Below are positions 33,000-45,547 of a stretch of 64,000 nucleotides of DNA, piece after piece. The stretch's first letter is position 1; each line of letters opens with the position of its first letter. This stretch comes from Pogona vitticeps (taxonomy: Eukaryota > Chordata > Lepidosauria > Squamata > Agamidae). The translations under genes and the position numbers were made by a program. The DNA is taken from the NCBI RefSeq assembly GCF_051106095.1, contig NC_135786.1, positions 16,142,501 through 16,206,500 of the forward strand, given 5' to 3'. The notes under the pieces are model-generated. The model did not search any database and was not told the origin of the DNA. It saw only the letters and a program-made list of their open reading frames with translations.

Positions 33000-35300
33000 G
33001 GGCTGGCCCTGAGAAAGAACTACAGCCAGTGCAAAAGGACTGTGGCCAGACTGTTGGTTGATGTGTGCTTTAAACAGCGTATATCTCAGATCTGAAATCA
33101 CCTGCATTGGTTTCCAGTTGGCTTCTGAGCTCAATTCAAGATGCCGGTTTTGACCTGCTAACTCTTAAATGGCTTGAGGCCAGCATGTCAGAAACCAGCG
33201 ACTTGTGTATTGGAGTAAGGGGAGCACTACCCACCTCAGTTCATGCTACCCCAGGCATCCTGCCCCGGCCCCACTCCTTTCCAGCTGCAGAAAATTCTCC
33301 TTTGTATGAATTTTTGCTTGCATGTGTGTGTAAGTACATGTATGGCTGAATTGTTTGAGTGACTGGCAGCTGAATATTTCAGCCTTACAACTAGACATGG
33401 ACTTGAACTTGCAGTTGAATCAACTCATTGACAACAGAACCCCACCTGAAGATAGCAGAGTCGCTGAGGATATAGGGCACACAACTCCACCCTCCTACAT
33501 CTTGTTGCCACAGTCCAGCACTTGCTCTAAGAATATTCAGCATTTAGATGACTAAGTGCAGCAAGGTAGTGCTGAACATATGGGTATGAAGCAGAAATTA
33601 CTGATCTGAATATTTGTAATTCTGTGAAAATAGAACAAACAAATGTTTATTGCTTCAGGAAATCCAGAGATGGGGGAGAAGAGCCCTGAATATGTTTACA
33701 GAAGTTCCCAAAGCTGGCTTCTATGTGTACAAATGCTCAGTCATTATGGAGAAGCCTGGCAAGTCTGCTTCTCTTTAACTCTGAAGAAGCAGCAGGAAGT
33801 CATGTCAGACAGAGAAGGATAGAGTCTAAAAGTAGCAATCTAAACATAGATCTAGAAAAGGAGGAAGAACACATGCGGACTGACCTCCAGTGCCCCTGTT
33901 CAGATTCTCTGTTACGTGCATTGGTGCTCCATTTTCAGAATTTACTAATTAAGGAGACCACCTCACATTTTCAGTTGGTAGATTTGGATTTAAAGAAGAT
34001 GCTAAGCTTCGAGCACCTCAGGATTCCACCTTAACCTAGATCCTCTCAAAAAAAACTAGTTAGGAAAGAAAATACTACTGAGTCACAGCTTATGTTAATC
34101 CTAGTTAGGTGGAAAGTGGATGAAGAGAGAGAAAATAAAAGCCAAGGAAACAGCCATGTCTACTCAGATTTAATTTTACAACAAAAAGAAAGAAAACCAG
34201 AAGAGAAATATGTTGAATCTGACTTCCAAATGTCACACTTCTTTTTTCTTCTGCATGACGTGTTCTCCAAACAGAGTTATGACACTGGCTTGCTGATCAG
34301 AGGGGGGTTTATGTGCCCAGACCAGCTGCTCATTTCAAAGTTCTAACAAAAGCAGTCAGGATAAGCAAAACACTCCCAGTCCAGACGTATAATGTTACCT
34401 TGGCCCTGATATCTGGGCCTTGTCTCTAGTGGAGTTTGATGCCAGAAAGCAGCCATTCTGAATCGTTTCCTTGAATATACAAAACCAGGGGTTTGCTTTC
34501 ATGTGACGAGATCCGGGTGACTCAAAAGACACAAAAAAAGCGCCTATCTTATCATCCATGCAGTCCGTGAATAATTAAAGTGTCTCTTCAAGCTGACTGA
34601 ATTCACTGAGTAATTAATCGGTCAGTAGGAGAAAATTTGCTCCCTTTAGGAAGCCAACAATGCTGGCGGCCGGATCCTTTGTCTGACTTAAAAACAAGTG
34701 AGGTTGCAGATAGGATGGTGCAGCTCAGAAATTCTGGAACTTGGGATGAATTCGGCACAGCACAAATTTCTGATTGACTTAAAGTAGGTTTCTTTCTGGG
34801 ACACTTAAAAGCCACATCTTTTGCAGGTGTAAAACGAAGGTTTACGAAACTTGTCTTTGCAACCACATCCATCATACTTGTACACTCAGCAGGAGCTGTA
34901 ACGGGTGAGCACTTCCCCCTGACTGAGCCTGAACTTACTACAAAAGTTCACTTCTGTATTTCATGTAGGACAGTATTTCTCAAATTTATTTTGACCTATG
35001 CCCCCCTTTTTTAACAAAAAAATAAAAATCGCATCCCCATTCAAATCTGCCTTTCCTTATCCTTTCTAAAAATAATTTGAAATAACACAACAGAAACAAA
35101 CAGCAGACAAAATGGTTTGTACTTTTAGACAAAAATATTTATTTCACTCTTCCATTTTTAAAAAACATTAATTACAGTGCAATTCAAAGACTGAGATAGT
35201 TAAGTGTACTCCTAAATATCATATGATGATACAGCAAAGAAATATACCAAGAAAGCAATAGATGGAATTGCCTCCCCTCCCACATTCCTCTGTGTATCAC
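33000..35300. other. Intergenic, no recognisable feature
   Basis: Chance frames only. 34970-35060 (gtatttctcaaatttattttg, then cctatgccccccttt) resembles the end of a hAT-type repeat, but no partner end was found. Confidence 0.5.
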
Positions 35301-35304
35301 ATAC

Positions 35305-35840
35305 TCATAGAACCATAGAGCTGGAAAGGGCTTATAAGGCCATCCAGTCCAACCCCTTGCTTGATGCAGGAATCCAAATCAAAGCAGATCTGACAAGATG
35401 GTTGTCCGATTTTCTCTTGAATGCCTCCAGTGTTGGAACACTCACCATCTCCTGAGGTAATTGGTTCCATTGTTGTTGTACTACTCTGTAAGGTTGTTTT
35501 TCCTGATACTCAGCCAAAATCTAACTTCCTGTAACTGTAGTCCATTATCACATGTCCTGAACTCAGGGATGACTGAGAACAGATCTTGTTCCTCCTTTGT
35601 ATGGCTACCTTTCATGTATTTGTAAAGTGCTATCATATTCCGCCCCCCCCCATCTTCTTTTCTTAAGGCTAAATATGCCCAGTTCTTTCAGTCTTTCATC
35701 ATAGGGCTTGGCTCACAATCCTTGTTGCATTCTGTTGAACTTGTTCCAGTATGTTGGAATCCTTCTTTAAAGTGCTGTGTCCAGAACTGGACACATACTC
35801 TAGATGAGGCCTAACTGGTGCCGAATAGAGGGGGGCAGGT
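35305..35840 (-). mobile_element. CR1 LINE 3' end
   Basis: On the plus strand: actcatagaaccatagagct, ataaggccatccagtcc, ctccagtgttggaacactc, then cccagttctttcagtctttc and actggacacatactctagat. This is the reverse complement of the well-known CR1 3' region ending in short attctatg units at 35305. Non-coding remnant. Confidence 0.85.
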
Positions 35841-35930
35841 GCCACATGAGATTTGGAGACTACAATATTGAGCATATTTATTCAAACTACATGTTCTTCA
35901 AAGGGAATATGTCCTTGGTCTACAACAAAT

Positions 35931-36065
35931 GTGGGTAACCTCTGGCCTGCAGGATATTGCTTGACTGCAGTTCCACTCATCTCTCCTCAATTGTCCTGCT
36001 TAGGGCTGACCGGGGGCGGTGGGTCCAGTCCAACAATATCCAGAGGGCCACAAGTTGTCCACACT
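35931..36065. mobile_element. Possible hAT MITE
   Basis: The ends gtgggtaacctctggcctgc and ccagagggccacaagttgtc are approximate inverted repeats with an intervening act-gcagttccactc arm. No target duplication could be fixed. Confidence 0.4.
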
Positions 36066-36169
36066 GCTCTACCTCACTGAATATGCTGCTCTGTCCACAC
36101 TGCCGTGCAACCATGTACATGGCAAAACAATTTGTATCAGAGGTCACCACATAGGTCTGAGGAAGAATT

Positions 36170-36960
36170 ATACAATCATGAAGTTCATAAGGCCATAAAG
36201 CCCAACCCTTTGCTCGATGCAGGAATACACATCAAAGGATATCTGCCCAGAGGTTGTCTAAGTGTTGCAGCACTCACCACCTCTCGAGGTTATTGATTAT
36301 ATCAGTGGTTCTTAACGTGGGCAATAATGCTCCCCAGGGGGCAATTTCATTTTTCAGGGGGGCGGTAGAACGAAAAGGGGTGGTGTGGGGTGAAAGAACA
36401 GAAGGAGGCGGTAGGGGGGCGCTGGAGCGAGCCAAACCTGTGAAGGCAACTGCAGCCGCAGTGTTGGCAGTAGATCCGGTGCTGCTGCCGCCGCCAGATG
36501 ATCCAGCTCTTTCTACCTGCCACATCTCGACTTTCTCCTTTAGGGGAGCACTGAGTGTGGATTGGGTGGAAGGAAAGGGTCTCTTGGGTCCTCATCCTCG
36601 CCCCGTGAAGCGCTGCCTCGCACCCAGATGGGGAGGGAGACTAGGTAGGTAGGTAGGTAGGTAGGTAAGATATCACCTCAGGGAGGGGGGCGATGATAAC
36701 TTCCTCAATGGTTCAAGGGGGCATTTCTTTCAAAAAGGTTAAGAACCACTGGATTAAATTTCTGTACTGCTCTAACAGAAAGTTTTTTTCTGATATTCAA
36801 CCGAAATCTGGCTTCCTGTAACTTGAGCCCATTGTTGAGTGTCTTGCACTCTGCGATGACTGAGAACAGATCCTTCCCCTCCTCTGTATGACAGACCTTC
36901 AAATATTTGAAAAGTGTTACCATATCACCCCTCTGTCTTATTTTCTTAAGGTTAAGAATC
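36170..36960 (-). mobile_element. CR1 LINE 3' end split by a hAT MITE
   Basis: 36170-36302 (cataaggccataaagccc, ctcaccacctctcgaggtta) and 36752-36960 (tactgctctaacagaaag, tctggcttcctgtaacttg, gatgactgagaacagatcc) are adjacent pieces of the same CR1 region, interrupted at 36303-36751. Confidence 0.85.
36303..36751. mobile_element. hAT MITE inside the CR1
   Basis: 449 bp with ends cagtggttcttaacgtgggc and aaaaaggttaagaaccactg. The flanks gattatat (36295-36302) and gattaaat (36752-36759) match at seven of eight positions. The body is GC-rich and carries a (GGTA)n run at about 36640-36668. The terminal repeat is shared with the palindromic family at 14587 and 54293, but the interior differs. Confidence 0.8.
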
Positions 36961-37452
36961 CTGCCTGAAACCCTCAAGAGCCAGTCAGAGTTGCCAATAC
37001 AGGGACAGATGACCCAATGGTGTGAACTGATATGAGTCAAGAAGCAGGAACAACAGACTTGTGGAGAGGGGAAGCATTTGTAGAAGTGTAATTTTTTTTT
37101 TCATGGGATGACACCTAGGAGAGAAATTCTCTTGGGACAGTCCAATACTTGATAGCCTCAGAATAATGGCTGACTTGGGGTGGAAGGAGAATGGCGTATT
37201 CTGATAGAAATCAACACTGGTTATTTGGAACACTGAACAAGACCCCTTCATGGAGCATTAGGGCCTGCCTGCAAATTGACATTGAACTGGAAAATGTCAC
37301 TATATCATCTCAACGGAGAGAGAAAACTATATATCTCTGTAATCATTATTGCAGGAATCAGTGCTAATTCTAAATCACATTTAAGTGCAGCAATCACATA
37401 CAATTATCAGAAAACTAAATAAGGACCCTGCCTTTAGAGCTGGCTCCTTATT

Positions 37453-37516
37453 GTTGTTGTTTAATCGTTTAGTTGTGATCGACTCTTCATGACCCCATGG
37501 ACCACAGCACGCCAGG
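37453..37516 (-). mobile_element. 64-bp BovB 3' end with target duplication
   Basis: On the minus strand the BovB end (ctggcgtgctgtggtccatg, ggtcatgaagagtcgatcac, taaacaacaacaa) is present, flanked by tccttatt at 37445-37452 and 37517-37524. Confidence 0.8.
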
Positions 37517-38199
37517 TCCTTATTTTCTAGTCTTCATAAAGTCAAAACGGCACAGAAGTCTCGCTGCTCCATCTCTTTTTTCTCAAGTTTAACTTTATGC
37601 TCTCTCTCTCTCTCTTAGCACAGAGCTTCATGAGTGCAAGAGATACATACATTGCCATCTCCTGGCCCAAATAAAGGTTTACAACCTTAAGAAATACAAA
37701 GCTACTTAAATACTAGGGAATTTATTTATTACATTAGCAAAATAGCTATCCAGTGGGCAGATACATACATTATACAAAATGAAGCTTTAAACAGATCTGG
37801 AAAAATAGGGAGGTAAGATCTTCAAATATGCTGCATATAAAACATACACAAAGTGGAACATACATCCTGTTTAACGTGCAGAACTCATAGTGTATGGGGT
37901 AAGTGATATCCAAATGACGTATCATCTTCCTATCAGTGGCACTTGTTTCTGTGTATGGATTCCTTATTGTCTTGATTACTGATACATTACCACTATCACA
38001 CAGAAATGTTCACTTGTGGATGACTGTAGGTAGTCTCATCACCATTAACAAAAAGTTAACTAGGTTATGCAGATGTGGCCCTAATCTCAGGAAAGAACAT
38101 TCAGGATGTGGAGAGAGGCAGTGTCTGGATTAGAATAAATAACAATTATTTCATCACGTCAATTGTGATTTATGCCAACCCCTTCCAGAGTTTTCTAGG

Positions 38200-41158
38200 T
38201 AGAGAATACCTGCTGCTGCTACCCCACCCCTTCTTTAACACCAGCCACCTGGCTGGGAGGGGGGGAGGGGAGGGAGGCTGTAAAAGCCAGAAGCTTGTGC
38301 CAGGGCCCTGCTAGACCAGCAGTTCCTGCAGTTGGGGGAGTCGCCTGTGATACCTGCCATCCCCAGGGACTGGGTGAGAGACAGTGTCTGGAGGAATTTC
38401 TGGCCTGGACCCCCTTGGCCTGCAGGACTGGGCCCCTGCTGCTGCTTCGGGCTACCCCACCCCTTCTTTAACACCAGCCACCTGGCTGGGAGGGGAGAAG
38501 GGGCATTAGAAGGGTGTGTGGGTTTGTTTTTGTTTGTTTGTTTTTAACTGTTATTACTATTAATTGCCATCGGATTGCACAGAGACCCACAGTCGACCTG
38601 ATGGAGCACGAAGGGGGGAGGGCATTGGAGGGGGCAGCCATTGAGGTGGTGCTGGATAGGGGAAGGAATGGCGGTGGGGGTAAAACATGCCCGCGTAGGA
38701 GAAGAGAGGTTAGATACCTTACATCTATCCCCTCTTCTAGTTCTGCCCCCAACCAGATGGTATCAGGTGACCATGTCAGCAAACCCTCGAGCCACATGGT
38801 GTTGTTGATGAACGCCAGGTCAGTACAAAATAACACTGACCTCATCCATGATGTAATTCTGGATGAGGCTGCTGACCTGGCGTGCATTACTGAGACCTGG
38901 GTGGGAGAGGAAGGTGGTGTCCCCCTCTACCAACTGTGTCCGCCTGGGTACTCGGTCCAGCACCAGTGTCGCTCGGAGAGTCGGGGAGGGGGAGTTGCTA
39001 TAATCTATAGGAGTTCTATCTCTTTGACCAGGCTTCCTATCCCTTTGAGAGGAGGTCTTGAGGGCCTGTATTGTGTGTTGGGCTTGCGAGACAGATTAGG
39101 GATTCTGTTGGTGTACTGCCCACCCTGCTGCACACCAACAGTCTCCCTGCCTGAGCTGACGGAGGTAGTCTTGGACCTGGTGTTGAGGACTCCCAGGTTG
39201 TTGGTGCTGGGGGACCTCAACATCCATGCCGAGGCTGTCTTGACTGGGGCGGCTCAGGACTTCATGGCCGCCATGACAACCATGGGGCTGTCTCAATGTG
39301 GTCCGGGATCTTCTTCAACCAGGAAATCCGGTGGACGTCCCGGACTGCTCATCAGCTCGCTGTGATGAGTTTGCTATTCATTTTGGGGGGAAAATCGCTC
39401 AGATTCGCAGTGGGCTGGACTCCACTGTTACTGCAAAATCGGAAGATGTGTCCAGCGTGCCGTGCTTAGGTCAAACATTAATGGATGAGTTTCAATTGTT
39501 GAGACAGGGTGCTTGGATCTGCCCATTCTACCACTGCTCGACCCTTGCCCATCTTGGCTAATTGGAAGATCTGCCAGGGGGGTTCGCACTTGGGTCCAGG
39601 AGGCCGTCTCTCTTTGAGAGACGGAGTGGTCCATACTGCCTTGAAAGAGGAGGTAATTCGACCACTCCTTAAAAAGCCTAACCTGGACCCAAGGCTGGTG
39701 GTTAACTACCGACCAGTGGCGAACCTCCCTTATTTGGGCAAAGTGTTGGTTGTGGCTTGGCAACTCCAGGAGCTGCTGGATGAAATGGATTTTCTGGATC
39801 CATTTCAATCAGGTTTCAGGCTGGGTTTTGGTACAGAGACTGCCTTGGTCGCCCTGTACGATGACCTTTGCTGGGAGAGAGACAGGGTGTGTGTGACCCT
39901 GTTGATAGTCCTGGACCTCTCAGCGGCTTTCGACACAATCGACCACGGTGTCCTTCTGGATAGGCTGGCTGGGTTGGGAGTTGGGGCACTGTTTTACAGT
40001 GGTTCCGCTCCTTCCTAGCTGACCCTGTCCAGAGGGTGGTGCTGGGGGACAGTTGCTCTGCCCCATGGCATTTATGTCATGGGGTTCCTCAGGGCTCGAT
40101 ACTGTCCCCATGCTGTTTAACATCTACATGAATCCGCTGGGAGAGGTCATCAGGAGGTTTGGGCTGAGGAGTCAGCAATATGCTGACGACACTCAGCTCT
40201 ACCTCTCGTTTTCCACCAATCCAGGTGAGGCGGTTTCTGTGCTGAACTCGTGTCTGGACTTGATAATGGACTGGATGAGGGTTAAGAAATTGAAACTCAA
40301 TCCAGACAAGACGGAAGTGCTGTTAGTGGGTGCTTCGCCGGACAGGTTGGGGGGCCATTTCCCTGCCCTGAATGGGGTTACACTCACCCTAAGGGACAGG
40401 GTCCGCAGCCTGGGGGTGCTCCTGGACCCCAGTCTAACTTTGGAAGCCCAGGTGGACTCGGTGGCCAGAGGTGCCTTCCTTCAGCTGCGGAAATTATACC
40501 AGCTACGGCCCTACCTGGAGAAGCGGAGTCTCATGACAGTTACACACACACTGGTAACATCTCGTATAGATTATTGCAATGCGCTCTACGTGGGGCTGCC
40601 TTTGAAGACAGTCCGGCGACTGCAACTGGTCCAGAATCGAGCTGCGTGGCTGGTGAGTGGTAGGGCTGCTAAAGATCACATCAAGCCGATTCTGTTTAAT
40701 TTACATTGGTTACCAGTTGCTGCCCGGGCCCAATTCAAAGTGCTTGTTTTGACATATAAAGCCCTAAACGGCTTGGGCCCCGGATACTTGAAGGACCGCC
40801 TCCTTCCATATGAGCCAGGGGGCCCTTTTGAAAGAGCCATCCCTCAAGGAGGTAAGAGGGATGGCTTGTAGACAAAGGGCCTTCTCAGCAGCTGCCCCCA
40901 GACTATGGAACGCCCTCCTGACTGAAATTTGTCTGGCGCCGACGTTGATGACATTTCCACGGCAGGTCAAAACCTTCCTGTTCCAGAAGGCTTTTAATTG
41001 AAATAACATCAACTGTGGGTCCTGATGATGGCAATTTTAATTGTATTTTAATTATTTTATCTTTTATTGTATTGCATTTTAATTGTTGTAAGCCGCCCAG
41101 AGACCTCTGGGTAGATTGGGCGGCATATAAATTAAATAAATAAATAAATAAATAATAA
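38200..41158 (+). mobile_element. L2/CR1-group LINE, nearly full length but broken
   Basis: From 5' to 3': two copies of a 5' unit (ctaccccaccccttctttaa) at 38219 and 38453; an endonuclease frame at 38514-39365 (LLMNARSVQNNTDLIHDVIL, DLACITETWVG, LLVLGDLNIHAE); a frame change near 39330; RT start at 39509-40018 (VNYRPVANLPYLGKVL, LDLSAAFDTIDHGVLL); another frame change near 40020; RT core at 40053-40871 (QYADDTQLYLSF with the YADD box, LKLNPDKTEVLLVG, LHWLPVAARAQFKVLVLTYK); a last shift before KTFLFQKAFN at 40970-41001; and a tail gggcggcatataaattaaat with (aaat)n. At least three frame breaks. Same direction as neither host gene. Confidence 0.9.
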
Positions 41159-41186
41159 ATGGTGTACTCTTCCCTTCTTCTGAGGG

Positions 41187-41318
41187 CATCCCGGGATGGT
41201 GCACCTTGCCCATAACTTCACAGGCTGGCTCCTCTCCCAGGAGGCACAGTGGGGAATTAAATTCCCAATCTCTGGCTTCACAGTCAGATGCCTAAACCAC
41301 TGAGCTATCTAGCCAGTG
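41187..41318 (-). mobile_element. Sauria-type SINE fragment (minus)
   Basis: Minus strand reads ctggctagatagctcagtgg, agccagagattgggaattta, then ggagccagcctgtgaagtt. It retains the head and first body part only and begins about 30 bp after the LINE tail. Confidence 0.75.
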
Positions 41319-41627
41319 GATTATAACATATTTTGTGTGAATTGGGTTGCCTCTTTGGAAATTAAGCAAAGGCAGAATGTGTGCATTCAGATGAGACCGT
41401 TTCCCATTTCAACTATCAAAGCCAGTGCTGTTGGATGTCACCCATGCCACTTCCCAAGGTATCAAAGAGTTCTATTTAACCATTTTCATATTTCACTAAG
41501 GCGAAGAGAGCGCATCTCTTAATATTTCTTGAAACAACTGTATCCTGCCTCAGTCAGATAACACAAGGCAGGAAGCCACCAGCAGTAAAATGATTATAAA
41601 AATGTTTTCTTTTAAAATAGAATCCCA

Positions 41628-41815
41628 AAATCATAGACTTGGAAGGGACTTATAACACCATCAAGTCCAATCTCTGCTCAATGCAGGAATCCAAATCAAA
41701 GCAGATCTAGCAGATGGTTGTTCAATTTTCTTTTGAATGCCTTCAGAGTTTGAGTGCCCACCACCTCCTGAGATAACTGATTCCAATTTTCATACTGCTC
41801 TGAAGGTTTTCCTTT
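41628..41815 (-). mobile_element. CR1 LINE fragment
   Basis: Plus strand shows atcatagacttggaagggac, aatgcaggaatccaaatc and ccaccacctcctgagataac, the CR1 3' region in reverse, as at 35305. Confidence 0.8.
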
Positions 41816-41829
41816 TCTTTGTTATCTTT

Positions 41830-42750
41830 TATCATTTTCCCAACTGAGCCACCACTTTCCTATGTCTTTTGCTATGCATGCACCTGAACAATGCTCTCTT
41901 TTTTGGTTGCTTTTAGCATCTCTTGCTAATCTCAGCTCATTCTCAGCATTTCCCTTCCTACTGCAATTCTTTGCTACTTGTCTGTTCTCCTCCTGTGTAG
42001 CCTAGCCTTCCTTCCACTTTCTATGTGTGTCCTTTTTTTGTTATCAGGTCCTCTCCGAGTTTTTGTGAAGCCTTTTTTGCTTTCTTCCATCTGTTTTTCT
42101 TGTTGAAATTGTTTGTAGTTTTGCATTTAGAATTTCCTTTTTGAGTAATTCCCACACACCTTGAACTCCTTTTTCTGTTAGGATTTCCTGCCATAGGACT
42201 CTACGTATCATTGTTCTGAGTTTATTAAAATTGGCTTTCCTAAAGTCCAGGTTATATATATTAAAAATATGGGAATTCACGTCCAACCATTACAATGAAA
42301 TAGGAGCCACATTAACTCATAAAACCACATGGATACTCACTCAACATCTTTTGTAAAATCTGTGATTTGCAGGAAAATAGTCCCAAGATAAATATGAATG
42401 CCTCTGAGAATAAAAATTCCAGTGTAGCAAGAGTGATGAAAGCCTCACCATAAATGTCCATCTAATGTGCCTCAGATGCACTAGACCTTTGATCTACTAT
42501 GCTTCCGATGAACTAGGCCTGAGAAGGGAGCTGCTTTGGGTATCTTGCTGCGAAATCACATAAGGTTTTGACCTACAAGACCTATACAGTACTTTGAAGT
42601 AATCTAAAATCAGTGAAGCTGGTGATCATTTCCTACCATGACAACAGATGATTGTGAGATTCTACATCAATGATAGTTTCCAGGATATTTTTCGAGGCAG
42701 ACAACTGTTATGGGTGTTACCAAAATGGAATCTGATATTTATCAGAATTA
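41830..42750. other. Intergenic, no clear feature
   Basis: 42000-42290 has a minus-strand frame of 80 codons (TMIRRVLWQEILTEKGVQGV) that looks like decayed LINE coding or chance; I cannot assign it. Confidence 0.4.
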
Positions 42751-42759
42751 GAGATTCAG

Positions 42760-43360
42760 AACTTGGCAGCCAGATTATTGAGTGGCGTAAGGAGACATCA
42801 ACACATTTCTCCCACTCTGGCCGCCCTGCACTGGTTGCCTGCCTGTTTCTGTGGCCACCTCAAGGTGAGGGTGTTAACCTATAAGGCCCTAAACGGTTTA
42901 GGACCTCAATATCTGACAGAACACCTCCTTCTGACTAGATGTGCCCATCCTGTAAGATCTTCTCAGGTCAAGTTGTTGAGAGTTTTGACCCTGAGAGAGG
43001 CCCAAAAAAGGATGACTAGAAATCGGGCCTTTGTGACAGTCGCTCTGCAAGTCTGGAATGGTCTTCCACCTGAAATTCGCCTGGCGCCTTCACTGGGAAC
43101 TTTCAAAAGATTACTAAAAATATGGTTGTTTAGACAGGCCTTCCCGGACTCTATAATATCTTAATACAGCGATGCTTTTAGCAACTACACTTTCAACCCT
43201 CCGTCATGCCTATTACTTTAATTATTTTCTTTTCGTTATTGTTGCACTTTGTTTTAAGCTGTTAATAGGTTATTATTTTACAATGATGGAATTTGTAAAG
43301 TGCCCAGAGTGGCCATAGTAGCCAGATGGGCAGTATAAAAATCAAACAAACGTATAAATA
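42760..43360 (+). mobile_element. L2-like LINE 3' part (second subfamily)
   Basis: Frame 42763-43164 encodes LHWLPACFCGHLKVRVLTYK, ALNGLGPQYLTEHL, FVTVALQVWNGLPPEIRLA and KIWLFRQAFPD, aligned with the C terminus of the LINE at 38200. Its tail, cccagagtggccatagtagc then gatgggcagtataaaaatc, differs from that element, so it is another subfamily. 5'-truncated. Confidence 0.85.
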
Positions 43361-43751
43361 AGAATATGCAGGAGCATGCCCAGATCTATATGTTCCAGAA
43401 AAGGGTGCTGTTGGTGTACCAGCTGAAGGTACAGAAAGCACACCTGTTCACTCAAAGTTTACTTCAATCAAATCCTTGGCACAGAGCAGTGTTTTTCCTA
43501 TATTCTGGCTTCAAAGAATACTCTCTGTATCCACCAGTCATTTGTACTGACTGTATTCCTCTACTGATCTTCTCACTGAAGAACCCACAAAGGTTTGAAG
43601 GCATTGCTGCCTGGTCCAAAACTAGGGATGTAAAGCTGCAAAATGTGTGGTGTCAATGGGATGTGACTGTGTTCTGGATCATGTCATGTTCCATTTAGTG
43701 TTGAGAAACATCTCCAGTTGTTTGCCTCTAATACAATATGCCCACCTGCAT

Positions 43752-43918
43752 GACTGTGGGTCCTGATGATGGCAATTTTAATTGTATTTTAATTGTATTT
43801 TAGTCATTTTATTGTTTTGAATTTTAATTATTGTAAGCTGCCCAGAGACCTCTGGGTAGAGTGGGCGGCATATAAATTAAATAAATAAATAAATTAAATT
43901 AAATAAACAAATAAATGA
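43752..43918 (+). mobile_element. LINE 3'-tail fragment, same subfamily as 38200-41158
   Basis: gactgtgggtcctgatgatg, ggcaattttaattgtatttt, then gcccagagacctctgggtag and ggcggcatataaattaaat, nearly the same as 41012-41150. Short 5'-truncated insertion. Confidence 0.85.
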
Positions 43919-44246
43919 GTAGAAAATAAAACCAATTCAAATCTTCTCCTTGTACCTATGAGTAATAGGAATAAAGCAAAAGCTTTACAAGCTCCAACTT
44001 TTCACATAAGACAATTGAAAGAAAAGCTTCACCATCCCATTCCCCCTGCACTTTCTTTAGCTTGATCTTATCACAACCTCAGCTATTTGCAATGCAAGTC
44101 CTGTGATCTTGGCCGCACGTAGTCAAGGAGGACCTGAGCCATGTCCAATTAGGGCACTGCTTCATGAATTTGATTCATGATATTGAGTCTGGATTAAAAT
44201 GGCCATCACACAGATGGACTCTACTAGACTTTAGAATGGTGTATGA

Positions 44247-44528
44247 CTAGAGATGGCCATGAACCTTGGTTTGAAGGTTTGTGCCCGTTTGTCAGACTGG
44301 CATTCCGGGTGCTGCATGATCCCTCCCTCCACCCTCACAGCTGGATCCTCCAATCACCAGCCAGCGCACACTGCTCTTCCCTTCGGGTGTTCGACCAGTC
44401 GTGGCAGGAGCGCATGCTTCCCTCCTCCACCTCCTTCAGCAGCAGTCCACTCAAAGGCAGCACTGCAGGAATCCCTGCCCTGCCTCCTCATCTGAATGGG
44501 CGGCTGCCGGAGGTTTGTGCCCATCTCT
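44247..44528. mobile_element. Possible hAT MITE, 'tagagatgg' ends
   Basis: Left end tagagatggccatgaacc and right end ggtttgtgcccatctcta are inverted repeats; a GC-rich interior. The flanks tgtatgac and cacaagac match poorly. The end motif is close to that of 3229-3553. Confidence 0.5.
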
Positions 44529-44529
44529 A

Positions 44530-45540
44530 CACAAGACTCTCAGGTGTTCTACAGCAGTCATGGCTTTTTCCCCACCAGTACATCAGAGTCAATTGGAATA
44601 GTTTTTACAGACTTTCCTTGTCCCCTGTCTGATCTTGAAACCATTTGAAAAGACATGCGAGTGCCATCTGATCCTGATGCTCAAATGCAGAAACAAGGTA
44701 AAAAAGAGGACTGGCATTAGTGGTGGCCTGCACCCCAAGAGAGCTTTGCCAACCACAGCAAAGGGAAGATGAGCCCACATGGCAAGGGCACCAAATGAAG
44801 ACTTGTTGCTTGAGGATCTCCCCCAGCCCCCTGCAACTAGTGCTGCAAAACCTACCTTACACTGTATCTGGAAGTTCAGTCAGGGCAACTGGACTTTTCT
44901 TATTAGGCTGGAACATTTTGCTACTCATTCAAGTAGCTTCTTCAGTCTGAGGAGAGTTGGTAGGAGACTCCTGATGTATCCTTCACCTTGGTTTCATTCC
45001 CCCCTGGTCTGAAAGGGCTTGTTAGATGGACAACGGATGGGGGTGTCTGTGAGTGAAAATCCCACCTTTGCAGTCTTCCTCCATCCACTGCCCACCCAAG
45101 TCCAGTTGTCATGACTCAAATCCCAGATAACCTCACCTGGATGACTGAGAATCTTCAGACATACGACCTTGCACTGCTTGCACATCTAACAATGATATAT
45201 GAAATACACTATAGTTCATATAAAAATATTAATTGGATTCCCAATTTGATATATTGCTGCACAGGCCTATGTTTTGGAGTGCTATACAGTTTGTAACCTT
45301 AAAAAAAGTCATGACATTTATCGTTAAAAGAGGGATTATTATTATTTTAATAAGCAAATTACATCAAAATGTATAAAGTAGATTGGAGATCTCAGGAGCA
45401 ATGTATGCTCCAAAAATTATTGGGGAAAAGACAGCAAATAACTACAAGACTTCCGCCTTGCACATTTTACTTATAATAAAATAGCATCAACGGATCTGTT
45501 CTTCATAGATATTAACGCTAAACCAATAATTCAGGAAACT
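44530..45540. other. Intergenic, unassigned repeat-like stretch
   Basis: 44880-44960 (ggctggaacattttgctact, cattcaagtagcttcttcag) looks like a dispersed repeat I have seen in reptile sequence, but I cannot name it. 45330-45540 is AT-rich with nothing recognised. Confidence 0.35.
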
Positions 45541-45547
45541 GCAAGTA

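Noticed and set aside
44243-45012. Frames of 66-129 codons
   Set aside because: They fall within a probable MITE and an unassigned repeat; no conserved motif.
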